Below, in pieces: positions 32,232 to 42,100 of a stretch of 49,373 nt of DNA. The number at the start of each line of letters is the position of its first letter. Position 1 is the first letter of the stretch. The notes under the pieces were generated by a model. It was not told the DNA's origin. It saw only the letters and a list, made by a program, of their open reading frames with translations, and ran no database searches. The stretch spans positions 1 through 49,373 of the forward strand of contig JAKAJU010000185.1 in assembly GCA_021813655.1 (NCBI GenBank). Direction: 5' to 3'. This DNA is from Chloroflexota bacterium. GTDB lineage: Bacteria; Chloroflexota; Limnocylindria; Limnocylindrales; CSP1-4. The translations under genes and the position numbers were made by a program.

Positions 32232-32389
32232 GCGCCCCTCCCGCATCCGGCCTCTCGACGGCCATCGCCCGCGCGCCGGTCGCGGGCGGCGTCCCCATGG
32301 TACGGCGGAGCCCGGGGCTCGTCCGGTGGGGGCCACATGGAGGGACCGGAGAGCGCGCCGACCGGCCCCCACCGACGGGCCGAACCGCA

Positions 32390-32418
32390 TTGCAGCGCCC
32401 CGACCGGCTGTGCATACT
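32390..32418 (+). promoter_or_regulatory. Candidate sigma70-type promoter of the second BMP operon
   Basis: TTGCAG (32390-32395) - 17 bp - CATACT (32413-32418), leaving a ~160-nt leader before the TTG start. Confidence 0.4.
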
Positions 32419-32584
32419 CGGAGGTGCAACAGGGAAGGATCGCCGCGCGTCGGACGCTCTCGTCTCGGATACGGAGCTGGAGGAACCGCCGCGCGTCAGG
32501 CGATCATCGTGCGCCCGTCCGGTCGCGGGCCGCCCCGGGAGGCGGCCGTGACAGAGGGGGTGCCGGAGCACAGAGGAGACCACG

Positions 32585-33754
32585 TTGCGCATCTCCAAGT
32601 TCCTCGTCGGGATCGCCTCGGTCGCGGTGCTCGTCGCCGCGTGCTCGAGCGGCGCGAGCCCGACACCGGCGCCCACGACGGCGCCGACGGCGGCACCGGC
32701 AACGGCCGCGCCGACCGCGGCCCCCACGGAGGCACCGTCCGTCGCCCCGAGCGTGTCGCCCTCGGCCAGCGCCAAGGCCTTCAAGGCCTGCCAGGTCAGC
32801 GACACCGGCGGGATCGACGACAAGGGCTTCAACGCGAACGCCTGGAAGGGCATGCAGGACGCGCAGGCCGAGCTCGGCGTCGAGGTCAAGTTCCTCGAGT
32901 CCAAGGCCGCGACCGACTACGACCGCAACCTGCAGCAGTTCATCGACGAGAAGTGCGACATGATCGTCACGGTCGGCTTCCTCCTCGGTGACGCGACGAA
33001 GAAGTTCGCGGAGGCGAACCCCCTCACCGAGTTCGCGATCGTCGACTTCGCGTACGACCCGAAGATCCAGAACGTCGCCGGCCTGGTCTTCCAGACCGAC
33101 GAGGCGGCGATGCTCGCTGGCTATCTCGCGGCCGGGATGAGCAAGAGCGGCAAGATCGGGACGTTCGGCGGCATCAACATCCCGCCGGTCACGATCTTCA
33201 TGAACGGCCTCGCTGCGGGCATCAACTACTACAACAAGCAGAACGGCACGAAGGTCGAGCTCCTCGGCTGGGATCCCACCGCGAACGGCGGCAAGGGCGA
33301 CGGCACGTTCACCGGCGACTTCAACGACAAGGACAAGGGCAAGCAGGTCACGCTCTCCTTCATCCAGGAGGGCGCGGACGTCATCGTCCCGGTCGCAGGT
33401 CCGGTGGGCCTCGGTGCGGCCGCGGCGGTCGAGGAGAACAAGGACAACGGCGTCATGCTGATCGGCGTCGACACCGACCAGTACATCAGCGCGCCGGAGT
33501 ACGGCAACGTCACGCTCACGTCGATCATGAAGCGGATCGACAACGCCGTGAAGAACGCCGTCAAGGCCTCGTACGACAACACCTTCCAGGGCGGTGTCTA
33601 CAACAACACCCTCGCCAACGAGGGCGTGGGCCTCGCCCCGTTCCACGACTTCGACTCGAAGGTCTCGGCCGACCTCAAGACGGCCATCACCGACCTCCAG
33701 GCGAAGATCATCTCCGGTGAGGTGAAGGTCTCCGACTACCTCTCCGCGAAGTGA
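32585..33754 (+). CDS. BMP family ABC transporter substrate-binding lipoprotein (second copy)
   Basis: Lipobox VLVAACSSG; CQVSDTGGIDDKGFNANAWKGMQDAQAELGVEVKFLES...CDMIVTVGFLLGDAT. TTG start. Confidence 0.92.
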   Translation: MRISKFLVGIASVAVLVAACSSGASPTPAPTTAPTAAPATAAPTAAPTEAPSVAPSVSPSASAKAFKACQVSDTGGIDDKGFNANAWKGMQDAQAELGVEVKFLESKAATDYDRNLQQFIDEKCDMIVTVGFLLGDATKKFAEANPLTEFAIVDFAYDPKIQNVAGLVFQTDEAAMLAGYLAAGMSKSGKIGTFGGINIPPVTIFMNGLAAGINYYNKQNGTKVELLGWDPTANGGKGDGTFTGDFNDKDKGKQVTLSFIQEGADVIVPVAGPVGLGAAAAVEENKDNGVMLIGVDTDQYISAPEYGNVTLTSIMKRIDNAVKNAVKASYDNTFQGGVYNNTLANEGVGLAPFHDFDSKVSADLKTAITDLQAKIISGEVKVSDYLSAK

Positions 33755-33776
33755 TCGACTAGGACAGCGCTTCGCT

Positions 33777-33807
33777 CGACGGGCGGCGTCCGGGACGCCG
33801 CCCGTCG
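33777..33807. promoter_or_regulatory. Intercistronic stem-loop, 14-bp perfect stem with 3-nt loop
   Basis: CGACGGGCGGCGTC-cgg-GACGCCGCCCGTCG between the BMP and ATPase genes; no T-run follows. Confidence 0.8.
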
Positions 33808-33828
33808 TCGTACCCAGCTTCCGGAGGC

Positions 33829-35436
33829 GTGACGGGCGTGCGGCTCGAGCTCCACGGGATCACCAAGCGGTTCCCCGGCGTGGTCGCCAACGAGGGCGTC
33901 GACCTCGTCGTGGAGCCCGGCCAGATCCACGCGCTCCTCGGTGAGAACGGCGCGGGGAAGTCCACGCTCATGAACGTCCTCTACGGGCTCTACCGGCCCG
34001 ACGAGGGCGAGATCCGTCTCGACGGCAAGGTCAGGACGTTCCGGGACCCGGGCGACGCGATCGCCGCGGGGATCGGGATGGTGCACCAGCACTTCATGCT
34101 CGTGCCGGTCTTCACCGTCACCGAGAACATCATGCTCGGGGTCGAGTCCACCCGGGGGCGGACGGGATTCCTCGACTACAAGACCGCCCGGAGCCGCATC
34201 GTCGAGGTCTCGGAGCGCCACGGCCTCCACGTGGACCCCGACGCGCGGGTGGAGGACCTCCCGGTCGGCGTGCGCCAGCGCGTCGAGATCATCAAGACGC
34301 TCTACAGGAAGGCCGACGTCCTCATCCTCGACGAGCCCACGGCCGTCCTCACGCCACAGGAGGACGAGGAGCTCTTCGAGATCATGCGGTCGCTCGCGCG
34401 CGCCGGGACCTCGATCATCTTCATTACGCACAAGCTCAACGAGGTCCTCGAGATCGCCGACACGATCACCGTGCTCCGGCGCGGGAAGGTCGTCGGCTCG
34501 ACCCGGCCCGCCGACACGAACCAGGGCGAGCTCGCAGCGATGATGGTGGGCCGGAGCATCAAGCTCGTGGTCGACAAGGGACCCGCCGCGCCGACCGAGC
34601 CGGTCCTCTCGATCTCCGGGCTCTCGGTCCGCGACGATCGCGGCCACCTCGCCGTGGACTCCCTCGACCTCGACGTGCGAGCGGGCGAGATCGTGGCGGT
34701 CGCCGGCGTCCAGGGAAACGGCCAGACGGAGCTCATCGAGGCGATCACCGGGCTGCGCGCGCCCCTCTCCGGCTCCGTGCGGATCGCCGGATCGGAGGTG
34801 CGAGCGGCGCCGCGGAAGGTCTTCGAGGCCGGTGTCGCGCACGTCCCGGAGGACCGCCTGGAGGAGGGGCTCATCCCGGGCTTCACCGTCGCGGAGAACC
34901 TGATCCTCAACACGTACTACCTCGAGCCCTACGCGAAGGGCCTCCGCGTGCAGCGCGACGCGATCGTCGCGACCGCGGGCGAGCTCGTCGACCAGTACGA
35001 CATCCGGACGCCGTCGATGTTCAACGACGTCGGGAACCTCTCGGGCGGCAACCAGCAGAAGGTCATCGTCGCCAGGGAGTTCTCGCGCCCGATCAAGCTC
35101 CTCGTCGCGTCCCAGCCCACCCGCGGCCTTGACGTCGGGTCGATCGAGTACATCCACAAGCGCATCGTCGAGAAGCGTGACGAGGGCGTGGCGGTGCTCA
35201 TCGCCTCCACGGAGCTCGACGAGGTGCTCGCGCTCGGCGACCGGATCGCCGTCATGTACCAGGGTCGCATCGTGGGCATCCTCGACCCGTCCGAAGCCAC
35301 GCCGGAGCGGCTCGGGCTCCTGATGGGCGGTGCGCAGCTGGCCGACGCCATCGGCGTCATGCCCCCCGCCGGACCGCGCCCGCCGGACGCCGGGAGCGCC
35401 GGCGTCGCACCGAGCGCAGGCGGAGGCGCGCGATGA
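33829..35436 (+). CDS. ABC transporter ATP-binding protein (two nucleotide-binding domains)
   Basis: LLGENGAGKSTLMNVLYGLYRPDEGEIRLDG, LDEPTAVLTPQEDEELFEIM, LSGGNQQKVIVAREFSRPIKLLVASQPTRGLDVGS. Confidence 0.95.
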   Translation: MTGVRLELHGITKRFPGVVANEGVDLVVEPGQIHALLGENGAGKSTLMNVLYGLYRPDEGEIRLDGKVRTFRDPGDAIAAGIGMVHQHFMLVPVFTVTENIMLGVESTRGRTGFLDYKTARSRIVEVSERHGLHVDPDARVEDLPVGVRQRVEIIKTLYRKADVLILDEPTAVLTPQEDEELFEIMRSLARAGTSIIFITHKLNEVLEIADTITVLRRGKVVGSTRPADTNQGELAAMMVGRSIKLVVDKGPAAPTEPVLSISGLSVRDDRGHLAVDSLDLDVRAGEIVAVAGVQGNGQTELIEAITGLRAPLSGSVRIAGSEVRAAPRKVFEAGVAHVPEDRLEEGLIPGFTVAENLILNTYYLEPYAKGLRVQRDAIVATAGELVDQYDIRTPSMFNDVGNLSGGNQQKVIVAREFSRPIKLLVASQPTRGLDVGSIEYIHKRIVEKRDEGVAVLIASTELDEVLALGDRIAVMYQGRIVGILDPSEATPERLGLLMGGAQLADAIGVMPPAGPRPPDAGSAGVAPSAGGGAR

Positions 35437-36764
35437 GCGACGAACGACCCAAGGGGCCCTGGGAGGGCGGCCCCGACTCCACGTTCGCCCGCGAGATCGC
35501 CGCCGGCGACGAGGCGCTCGACCGACCGCACCCGACCGGCCCCGGCGGCCGGCGCACCATCTGGCCACGGATCGATCTTCGCGCGATCGGCCGCGGCCTC
35601 GTGGTCCCGGTCCTCGCGATCTTCACCGCCCTCGTCATCGGGGCGTTCATCATCGTCCTGTCGGACCCGGCCTTCTGGCAGGAGCTCGCGACCGATCCGC
35701 TGGGCGCGATCGCGACCGGGATCGGCAACGTCTTCGCCGCCTACGGAGCCCTCATCACCGGGTCGCTCGGGAGCCCGACCGAGATCGTCCAGGCGATCGG
35801 CTCCGGCGATTCGAAGGCGATCACGATGGCGTTCCAGCCGATCTCCGAGACGCTCCTCTCGGCGACCCCGCTCATCTTCGCGGGCCTCGCCGTCGCGCTC
35901 GGCTTCCGGGCGGGCCTCTTCAACATCGGCGTCGAGGGCCAGCTCTACCTCGGCGCGATCTTCGCGGTCTATGCCGGCTTCGCGATCACCGGCCTCCCCT
36001 GGTTCATCCACCTCCCGCTCGCGATCCTCGCCGGCATGCTCGGCGGCGCGATCTGGGCGTTCGTGCCGGGCTTCCTCAAGGCACGGACGGGCGCCCACGA
36101 GGTGATCGTGACGATCATGATGAACTACATCTCGTACCAGGTCGTCATGCTCGTCCTGAAGACGCCGGGATTCCAGCGGCCGGGACGCGACGACCCGATC
36201 AGCCAGAACGTCCTGCCGTCGGCGACGCTTCCGCCCCTGATCCCGGACCTCCGGGTCCACGTCGGGTTCTTCCTCGCGCTCATCGCCGCCGCGGTCGTCA
36301 GCTGGCTCCTCTTCCGGTCGACGAAGGGCTACGAGTTCCGGGCCGTCGGCCTCAACCCGGGCGCGGCGAAGTACGCGGGCATGAACATCGGGCGGACGAC
36401 CATCCTCGCGATGGTCGCGAGCGGCGCGCTCGCCGGGCTCGCCGGCGGCGTGGAGATGCTCGGCACGCAGGGCAACCTCACCCCTGGCTTCTCACCCGGC
36501 TACGGGTTCGACGCGATCGCGCTCGCGCTCCTCGGCGGATCGCGGCCGCTCGGCGTCGTCGCCGCGGCGATCCTCTTCGGCGCGCTCCGTGCGGGCTCCA
36601 CGCCGATGCAGGCCGCCACGGGCACGCCGGTCGATCTCGTCGTCGTCATCCAGGCGCTCGTCATCATGTTCGTCGCGGCGCCCGCGCTCGTGCGGGCGAT
36701 CTACCGCATCAAGGTGGGCCGTACGACGGGCACCGAGGTCTTCTCGAAGGGGTGGGGAGCATGA
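35433..36764 (+). CDS. ABC transporter permease (BMP/nucleoside-type)
   Basis: GFRAGLFNIGVEGQLYLGAIFAVYAGF; HEVIVTIMMNYISYQVV. Confidence 0.92.
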   Translation: MSDERPKGPWEGGPDSTFAREIAAGDEALDRPHPTGPGGRRTIWPRIDLRAIGRGLVVPVLAIFTALVIGAFIIVLSDPAFWQELATDPLGAIATGIGNVFAAYGALITGSLGSPTEIVQAIGSGDSKAITMAFQPISETLLSATPLIFAGLAVALGFRAGLFNIGVEGQLYLGAIFAVYAGFAITGLPWFIHLPLAILAGMLGGAIWAFVPGFLKARTGAHEVIVTIMMNYISYQVVMLVLKTPGFQRPGRDDPISQNVLPSATLPPLIPDLRVHVGFFLALIAAAVVSWLLFRSTKGYEFRAVGLNPGAAKYAGMNIGRTTILAMVASGALAGLAGGVEMLGTQGNLTPGFSPGYGFDAIALALLGGSRPLGVVAAAILFGALRAGSTPMQAATGTPVDLVVVIQALVIMFVAAPALVRAIYRIKVGRTTGTEVFSKGWGA

Positions 36765-38029
36765 CCGCCGCCGCAGCGACGGCCGCCACCACCGCCGGCC
36801 GCGTCGTGACCCGCGAGCGCGTCCTCGGTGTCGGCTACATCGTCATCGCGATCCTCATGGTCGTCTTCCTCGGCGGCGGCATCGCGGGCGAGGAGTCGAA
36901 GTTCGGCCTCAACGTCGGGCCGCGGCCGGTGATCCCGCTCCCCGATCTCGTCGTCCCGGCGCAGCTGACGGTCTACCTGCTCGCCGGGATCTGCGCGTTC
37001 GCGGGCGTCGTCCAGCTCCTCCGCGCCGGGGTGCGGTGGTGGGCCGTCCTCCTCGGGATCGTCGCCGTCTGTCTCGTCGCCGCGTTCCTCACGTGGGCGG
37101 CCGCCGGCAGGTCGATGAGCCTCGTCGGACTCATGAGCCAGACCCTCCAGCGGTCGGTCCCGATCGCGTTCGGCGCGTTCTCCGGGCTCCTGTGCGAGCG
37201 ATCGGGCGTCGTGAACATCGCGATCGAGGGGATGCTGCTCTGCGGAGCATTCGCGGCGGCCGTGGCCGCGAGCATCGCCGGGAACGTCTGGGTGGGGATC
37301 GCGGCAGCCATCGTCGTGGGCGGCTTCCTCGGCCTGCTGCTCGCGGTGCTCGCGATCCGCTACTTCGTCGACCAGATCATCGCGGGCACGGTCATCAACA
37401 TCGGGGCGGCCGGCCTCACGGCATTCCTGTCGTCGAAGGTCCTCGTCGCGCTGCCGGACCTCAACAACCCGCCGCGGTTCCTGCCGGACAAGATCCCCGG
37501 CCTCGGCGACATCCCGATCGTGGGTCCGATTCTGTTCACGAACAGCCTCTTCGTCTACGCCATGTTCGTGCTCATCCTCGTCATCCACCTCGCGCTCTTC
37601 TACACGCGTTATGGCCTCCGCGTGCGGGCCGTGGGCGAGCACCCGATCGCCGCCGAGACCGTGGGCATCGACGTGGTCCGGACGCGGTACATCAACGTCG
37701 TCCTCGGCGGGATGATGGCCGGGTTCGGTGGCGCCTACTTCACGCTCGGCTCCACCGGCTCGTTCGACAAGGGCATGACGGCCGGCAAGGGCTTCATCGG
37801 CCTCGCCGCGATGATCTTCGGCGGGTGGACTCCGATCGGCGCGTTCTTCGCGAGCCTCATCTTCGGCTTCGCGGACGCGCTCCAGAACCGGCTGTCGATC
37901 CTCAATGTGGGCATCCCGTCCGAGGTCCTCCTCATGGTCCCGTACATCGTGACGATCGCCGTCGTCGCGGGCCTGGTCGGGCGCGTGCGGATGCCCGCGG
38001 CGGACGGCAAGCCCTTCCGGCGGGAGTAG
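36761..38029 (+). CDS. ABC transporter permease (BMP/nucleoside-type)
   Basis: FSGLLCERSGVVNIAIEGMLLCGAFAAAVAASIAGN; RYGLRVRAVGEHPIAAETVGIDV. ATGA overlap. Confidence 0.92.
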   Translation: MTAAAATAATTAGRVVTRERVLGVGYIVIAILMVVFLGGGIAGEESKFGLNVGPRPVIPLPDLVVPAQLTVYLLAGICAFAGVVQLLRAGVRWWAVLLGIVAVCLVAAFLTWAAAGRSMSLVGLMSQTLQRSVPIAFGAFSGLLCERSGVVNIAIEGMLLCGAFAAAVAASIAGNVWVGIAAAIVVGGFLGLLLAVLAIRYFVDQIIAGTVINIGAAGLTAFLSSKVLVALPDLNNPPRFLPDKIPGLGDIPIVGPILFTNSLFVYAMFVLILVIHLALFYTRYGLRVRAVGEHPIAAETVGIDVVRTRYINVVLGGMMAGFGGAYFTLGSTGSFDKGMTAGKGFIGLAAMIFGGWTPIGAFFASLIFGFADALQNRLSILNVGIPSEVLLMVPYIVTIAVVAGLVGRVRMPAADGKPFRRE

Positions 38030-38038
38030 GAGAGGGAT

Positions 38039-38068
38039 CCGCCGGGCAGGGGCGCCCCTGCCCGGCGG
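38039..38068. terminator. 30-bp perfect palindrome downstream of the second transporter operon (possible terminator or mRNA 3' stabiliser)
   Basis: CCGCCGGGCAGGGGC/GCCCCTGCCCGGCGG starting 10 bp after the permease stop, followed by partial repeats of gggcgcccctgcccggc. Confidence 0.5.
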
Positions 38069-38232
38069 CCGGGCGCCCCTGCCCGGCGCCCCTGCCGCCT
38101 CGGACGGGACCTGCCGAGCCTCCGGACGGATCGCCGCGCGGTCTGGCGGCTCGGAGGCGACGTACCCGCCCGCGCGTGGTGCCCGTGCCGAATCGGGCGT
38201 CGGGGAGGCATCGGCTCCGGTACCATGAGGCG

Positions 38233-38985
38233 ATGTCGGAGTACGACGCCGAAGGCCCGCTCGGCGCCCCGGTCGTCGTCTTCCTCCACGGGACGCGGCT
38301 CTCCCGTTCCATCTGGTCGGGCCAGGTCCGCGCGTTCTCCGACCGCTACCGGACCGTCGCGGTCGACCTTCCCGGCCACGGGGAGCTCGCGCACGTCCCC
38401 TTCGGGCTCGCGGCGTTCACCGAGCGGCTCGACTCGATCGTCACGCGCGAGGCGCAGAGCGGCCGAGCGGTCATCGTCGGCCACTCGCTCGGCGGATACG
38501 TGGCCATCGAGCACGCCGCGCGCTTCCCCGACCGGACCGCGGCGCTCGTCGTCTGCAACGCGAGCCTGGAGCCGCGCCGGCTGCTGACGTTCTCGCGACG
38601 GTCCGTCGCATGGCTCGCCCGCATCTCCGGCGAGCGGATCCGTACGCGGGTCACGGATCGGGTTCGGTCACAGGCGAGCCGGACCGTCACCGCGGGTGCC
38701 GGCGCGCCCGGCGATCGCAGCCTCGTCTTCAACGGCAGCCGCAACGCCGTGCGCGACATCATCGGACAGGAGTTCCTGCCCAAGCTCCACGCGTACCGCG
38801 GGCCCGTCCTCTTCCTCAACGGGGCGGACGACCCCGTCTTCCGCCGCGACGAAGGGGCGTTCCTCGCCGCGACGCACGACGGCGTCCTGCGGCTCGTCGA
38901 AGGGGCGGGACACGTCCCGTTCGTCGAGCGCCCGGCGGACTTCGACGCCGCGCTCCGGAGGTTCCTGGACTCGATCCGCTGGTGA
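38233..38985 (+). CDS. Alpha/beta-fold hydrolase
   Basis: VVFLHGTRLSRSIW, VDLPGHGE, VGHSLGGYVAIEHA, VEGAGHVPFVERP. Confidence 0.88.
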   Translation: MSEYDAEGPLGAPVVVFLHGTRLSRSIWSGQVRAFSDRYRTVAVDLPGHGELAHVPFGLAAFTERLDSIVTREAQSGRAVIVGHSLGGYVAIEHAARFPDRTAALVVCNASLEPRRLLTFSRRSVAWLARISGERIRTRVTDRVRSQASRTVTAGAGAPGDRSLVFNGSRNAVRDIIGQEFLPKLHAYRGPVLFLNGADDPVFRRDEGAFLAATHDGVLRLVEGAGHVPFVERPADFDAALRRFLDSIRW

Positions 38986-39121
38986 CTCCGGCCAGCCCAG
39001 GGACGCGTGCCGCGCGCACGTCGCGCCGGCCTGCGTCCGACCAACCCGGGACCGCCGCGGATGCCGCCTCGGGCATCGCGGGCGCCGTCCCGGACTGTCC
39101 GACGGGCTACCATAGGCACCC

Positions 39122-42100
39122 GTGAGGATCGCCGCCGACGACTTCGTCCACCTGCACACGCACACGGAGTTCTCCCTCCTCGACGGGCTCGGGCGGATCA
39201 CGGACCTGGTGGACGAGGCCGAACGCCTCGGCTTCTCGCACCTCGCGGTCACCGACCACGGCGCCCTCTACGGGGCTGTCGCGTTTCACCAGGCCGCCCT
39301 CGGTCGGGGCATCTCCCCGATCATCGGGGTGGAGACGTACGTCGCCCGGCGCTCGATGACGGATCGCGAGGGGAAGGCCGATGCGCAGCCGTTCCACCTC
39401 GTCCTCCTCGCCCAGAACGACGTCGGCTATCGCAACCTCTGCCGCCTCATCACCGACGCTCACGTCGACGGCTACTACTACAAGCCACGCATCGACCGGG
39501 AGCATCTCGCGCGCCACGCGGAAGGGCTCATCGGACTCTCGGCGTGCCTCGGCGGCGAGGTGGCGAAGGCCCTCGAGGTCGACGACTGGGAGCTCGCGCG
39601 TCGGGTCGCGGGGGAGTACGGCGAGATCCTCGGGAAGGACCGGTTCTACCTGGAGCTCCAGGACCACGGCCTCCCGGAGCAGCGACGGCTCAACGGTCAG
39701 CTCCTGCGGCTCTCATCGGAGACCGCGCTTCCGCTCGTCGTGACGAACGACCTCCACTACGTCCATCGGACCCAGTCCGAGGCACACGACGTCCTGCTCT
39801 GCGTGGGGACCGGGAGCCAGCTCGACACGCCCGGGCGGATGCGCTTCGAGTCGGCGGAGTTCTACCTCAAGTCGGCCGAGGAGATGGCCGCCCTCTTCCC
39901 CGACCAGCTCGAGGCGGTTCGCGCCACCCGGCGGATCGCCGAGATGGTGGACCTCCGCCTCCCGATCGGCGAGACCCGGATCCCGTCGTTTCCCGTGCCC
40001 GAAGGGGAGACGGTCGAGTCCTGGCTGCGGAGCGAGTGCGAGCGCGGCCTCGTCGCCCGCTACGGGGATCCCGCCCCGGCACTCCGGGAGCGCCTCGACT
40101 ACGAGCTCGGCGTCATCACGCGGATGGGCTACGCCGGGTACTTCCTCATCGTCGCGGACTTCGTCCGGTTCGCGCGCGAGCAGGGGATCCAGACCACCTG
40201 CCGGGGGAGCGCGCCGGGGTCGATCGTCACCTACACGCTGGGGATCACGCCGGTGGACCCGATCCACTACGGGCTTCCCTTCGAGCGGTTCCTCAACCCG
40301 GACCGCGTCACGATGCCGGACATCGACGTGGACTTCGAGGACGGCCGACGCGACGAGGTCATCGCGTACGTCACGCGGAAGTACGGACAGGACCACGTCG
40401 CGCAGATCATCACGTTCGGCACGATGCTCGCCCGGGCGGCGATCCGCGACGTGGGCCGCGTCCTCGGCCACAGCTACGGCGAGGTCGACCGGGTCGCGAA
40501 GGCCGTCCCCAACCAGCTCGGGATCAAGCTCGACGAGGCGATCGAGCTCTCCCCGCAGCTCCACGAGATGTATGAGAGCGATCCGGCGGTGCACCGGATC
40601 GTCGACTTCGCGAGGCAGCTCGAGGGGGTTGCGCGCAACGCGTCCACGCACGCGGCCGGCGTCGTCATCAGCCGCGAGCCGCTGACCGACCTCATGCCCC
40701 TCCAGCGTGCGACGAACTCCGACGCCCTCATGACTCAGTACGAGATGCACGGCGTCGAAGCCCTCGGGCTGCTGAAGTTCGACTTCCTCGGCCTCTCGAA
40801 CCTCACGATCCTCCGCCACGCCGTCGACCTGATCCGCGCCGAGCGGGGAATCTCGATCGACCTCGACCGGATCCCCCTCGAAGACCCGAAGACGTACGCA
40901 CTGCTGGCCTCCGGCGAGACGACGGGGATCTTCCAGCTCGAGTCGGCGGGGATGCGGCGGTATGTCCGCGAGCTCCGCCCCACCACCGTCTTCGACCTCG
41001 CGGCGATGGTCGCGCTCTACCGCCCGGGACCCATGGACAACATCCCGCGGTACATCGCGCGCAAGCACGGACAGGAGCGGGTCGAGTACCTCCACCCGCT
41101 GCTCGAGCCCTACCTCGAGCGGACCTACGGGATCTTCGTCTACCAAGAGGACATCATGTCCGCGGCGATCGCGCTCGCGGGCTTCACGGGGCCCGAGGCC
41201 GACACGCTCGGATACGCGATCCGGAAGAAGAAGAGCTCCGTCCTCCGGTCGCTGCGCGAGAAGTTCGTCAGCCAAGCAGCCGAGCGGGGCGTCCCGGCCG
41301 CGACGATCGACGCGGTCTTCAAGGCGTTCGAGCCCTTCGAACGCTACGGGTTCAACAAGGCGCACGCCACCTGCTACGGGCTGGTCGCCTACCAGACGGC
41401 GTATCTCAAGGCGAACTACACGGTCGAGTACATGACGAGCGTCCTCACCGCGGTCCGGGATCGCGAGGAGAAGGTCGCCGCCGCGATCGCCGAGTGCCGC
41501 CGCCTGGGCATCCGGGTCCTCCCGCCCGACGTGCACCGCTCGTCCCTCGAGTTCACGGTCGAGGGCGATGCGATCCGCTTCGGCCTGCTCGCGGTGAAGA
41601 ACGTCGGGGAGGGCGCGATCGCGTCGATCGTCGCGGCGCGCGAGGCGGACGGCCCGTTCCGGTCGCTCGCCGACCTGTGCGGGCGTGTCGACCTCCGCCT
41701 TGCGAACAAGCGCGTCCTCGAGTCCCTCATCAAGGTGGGCGCGCTCGCTGACTTCGGGCACCCGGCGCAGCTGATGCTCGGCCTGGACGAGGCGATCGCC
41801 GCGGCGCAGGCGACGCAGCGCGACCGGGCGAGCGGCCAGACGAGCCTCTTCGACATGGCGTCGGAGCCCGCGATCCTCGAGCGGCCGCTCCCGGCCGCGA
41901 CCGAGGCGTCGAGTCGCGAGCGCCTCCGCTGGGAGAAGGAGCTTCTCGGCCTCTACCTCTCCGACCATCCGCTCGGCGAGGTCGCGGAGCGGATGAGCCG
42001 CGTCGTCAGCGCGTACAGCGGCGATCTCCGGGACGAGCAGCTCGACGGACAGCGCGTCGTGGTCGGCGGGGTGGTCACGGGCCTGCGGACGCTGATCACC

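Noticed and set aside
32390-32584. Known riboswitch upstream of the second BMP operon
   Set aside because: Only a simple GC hairpin and leader are visible; no recognised riboswitch consensus.
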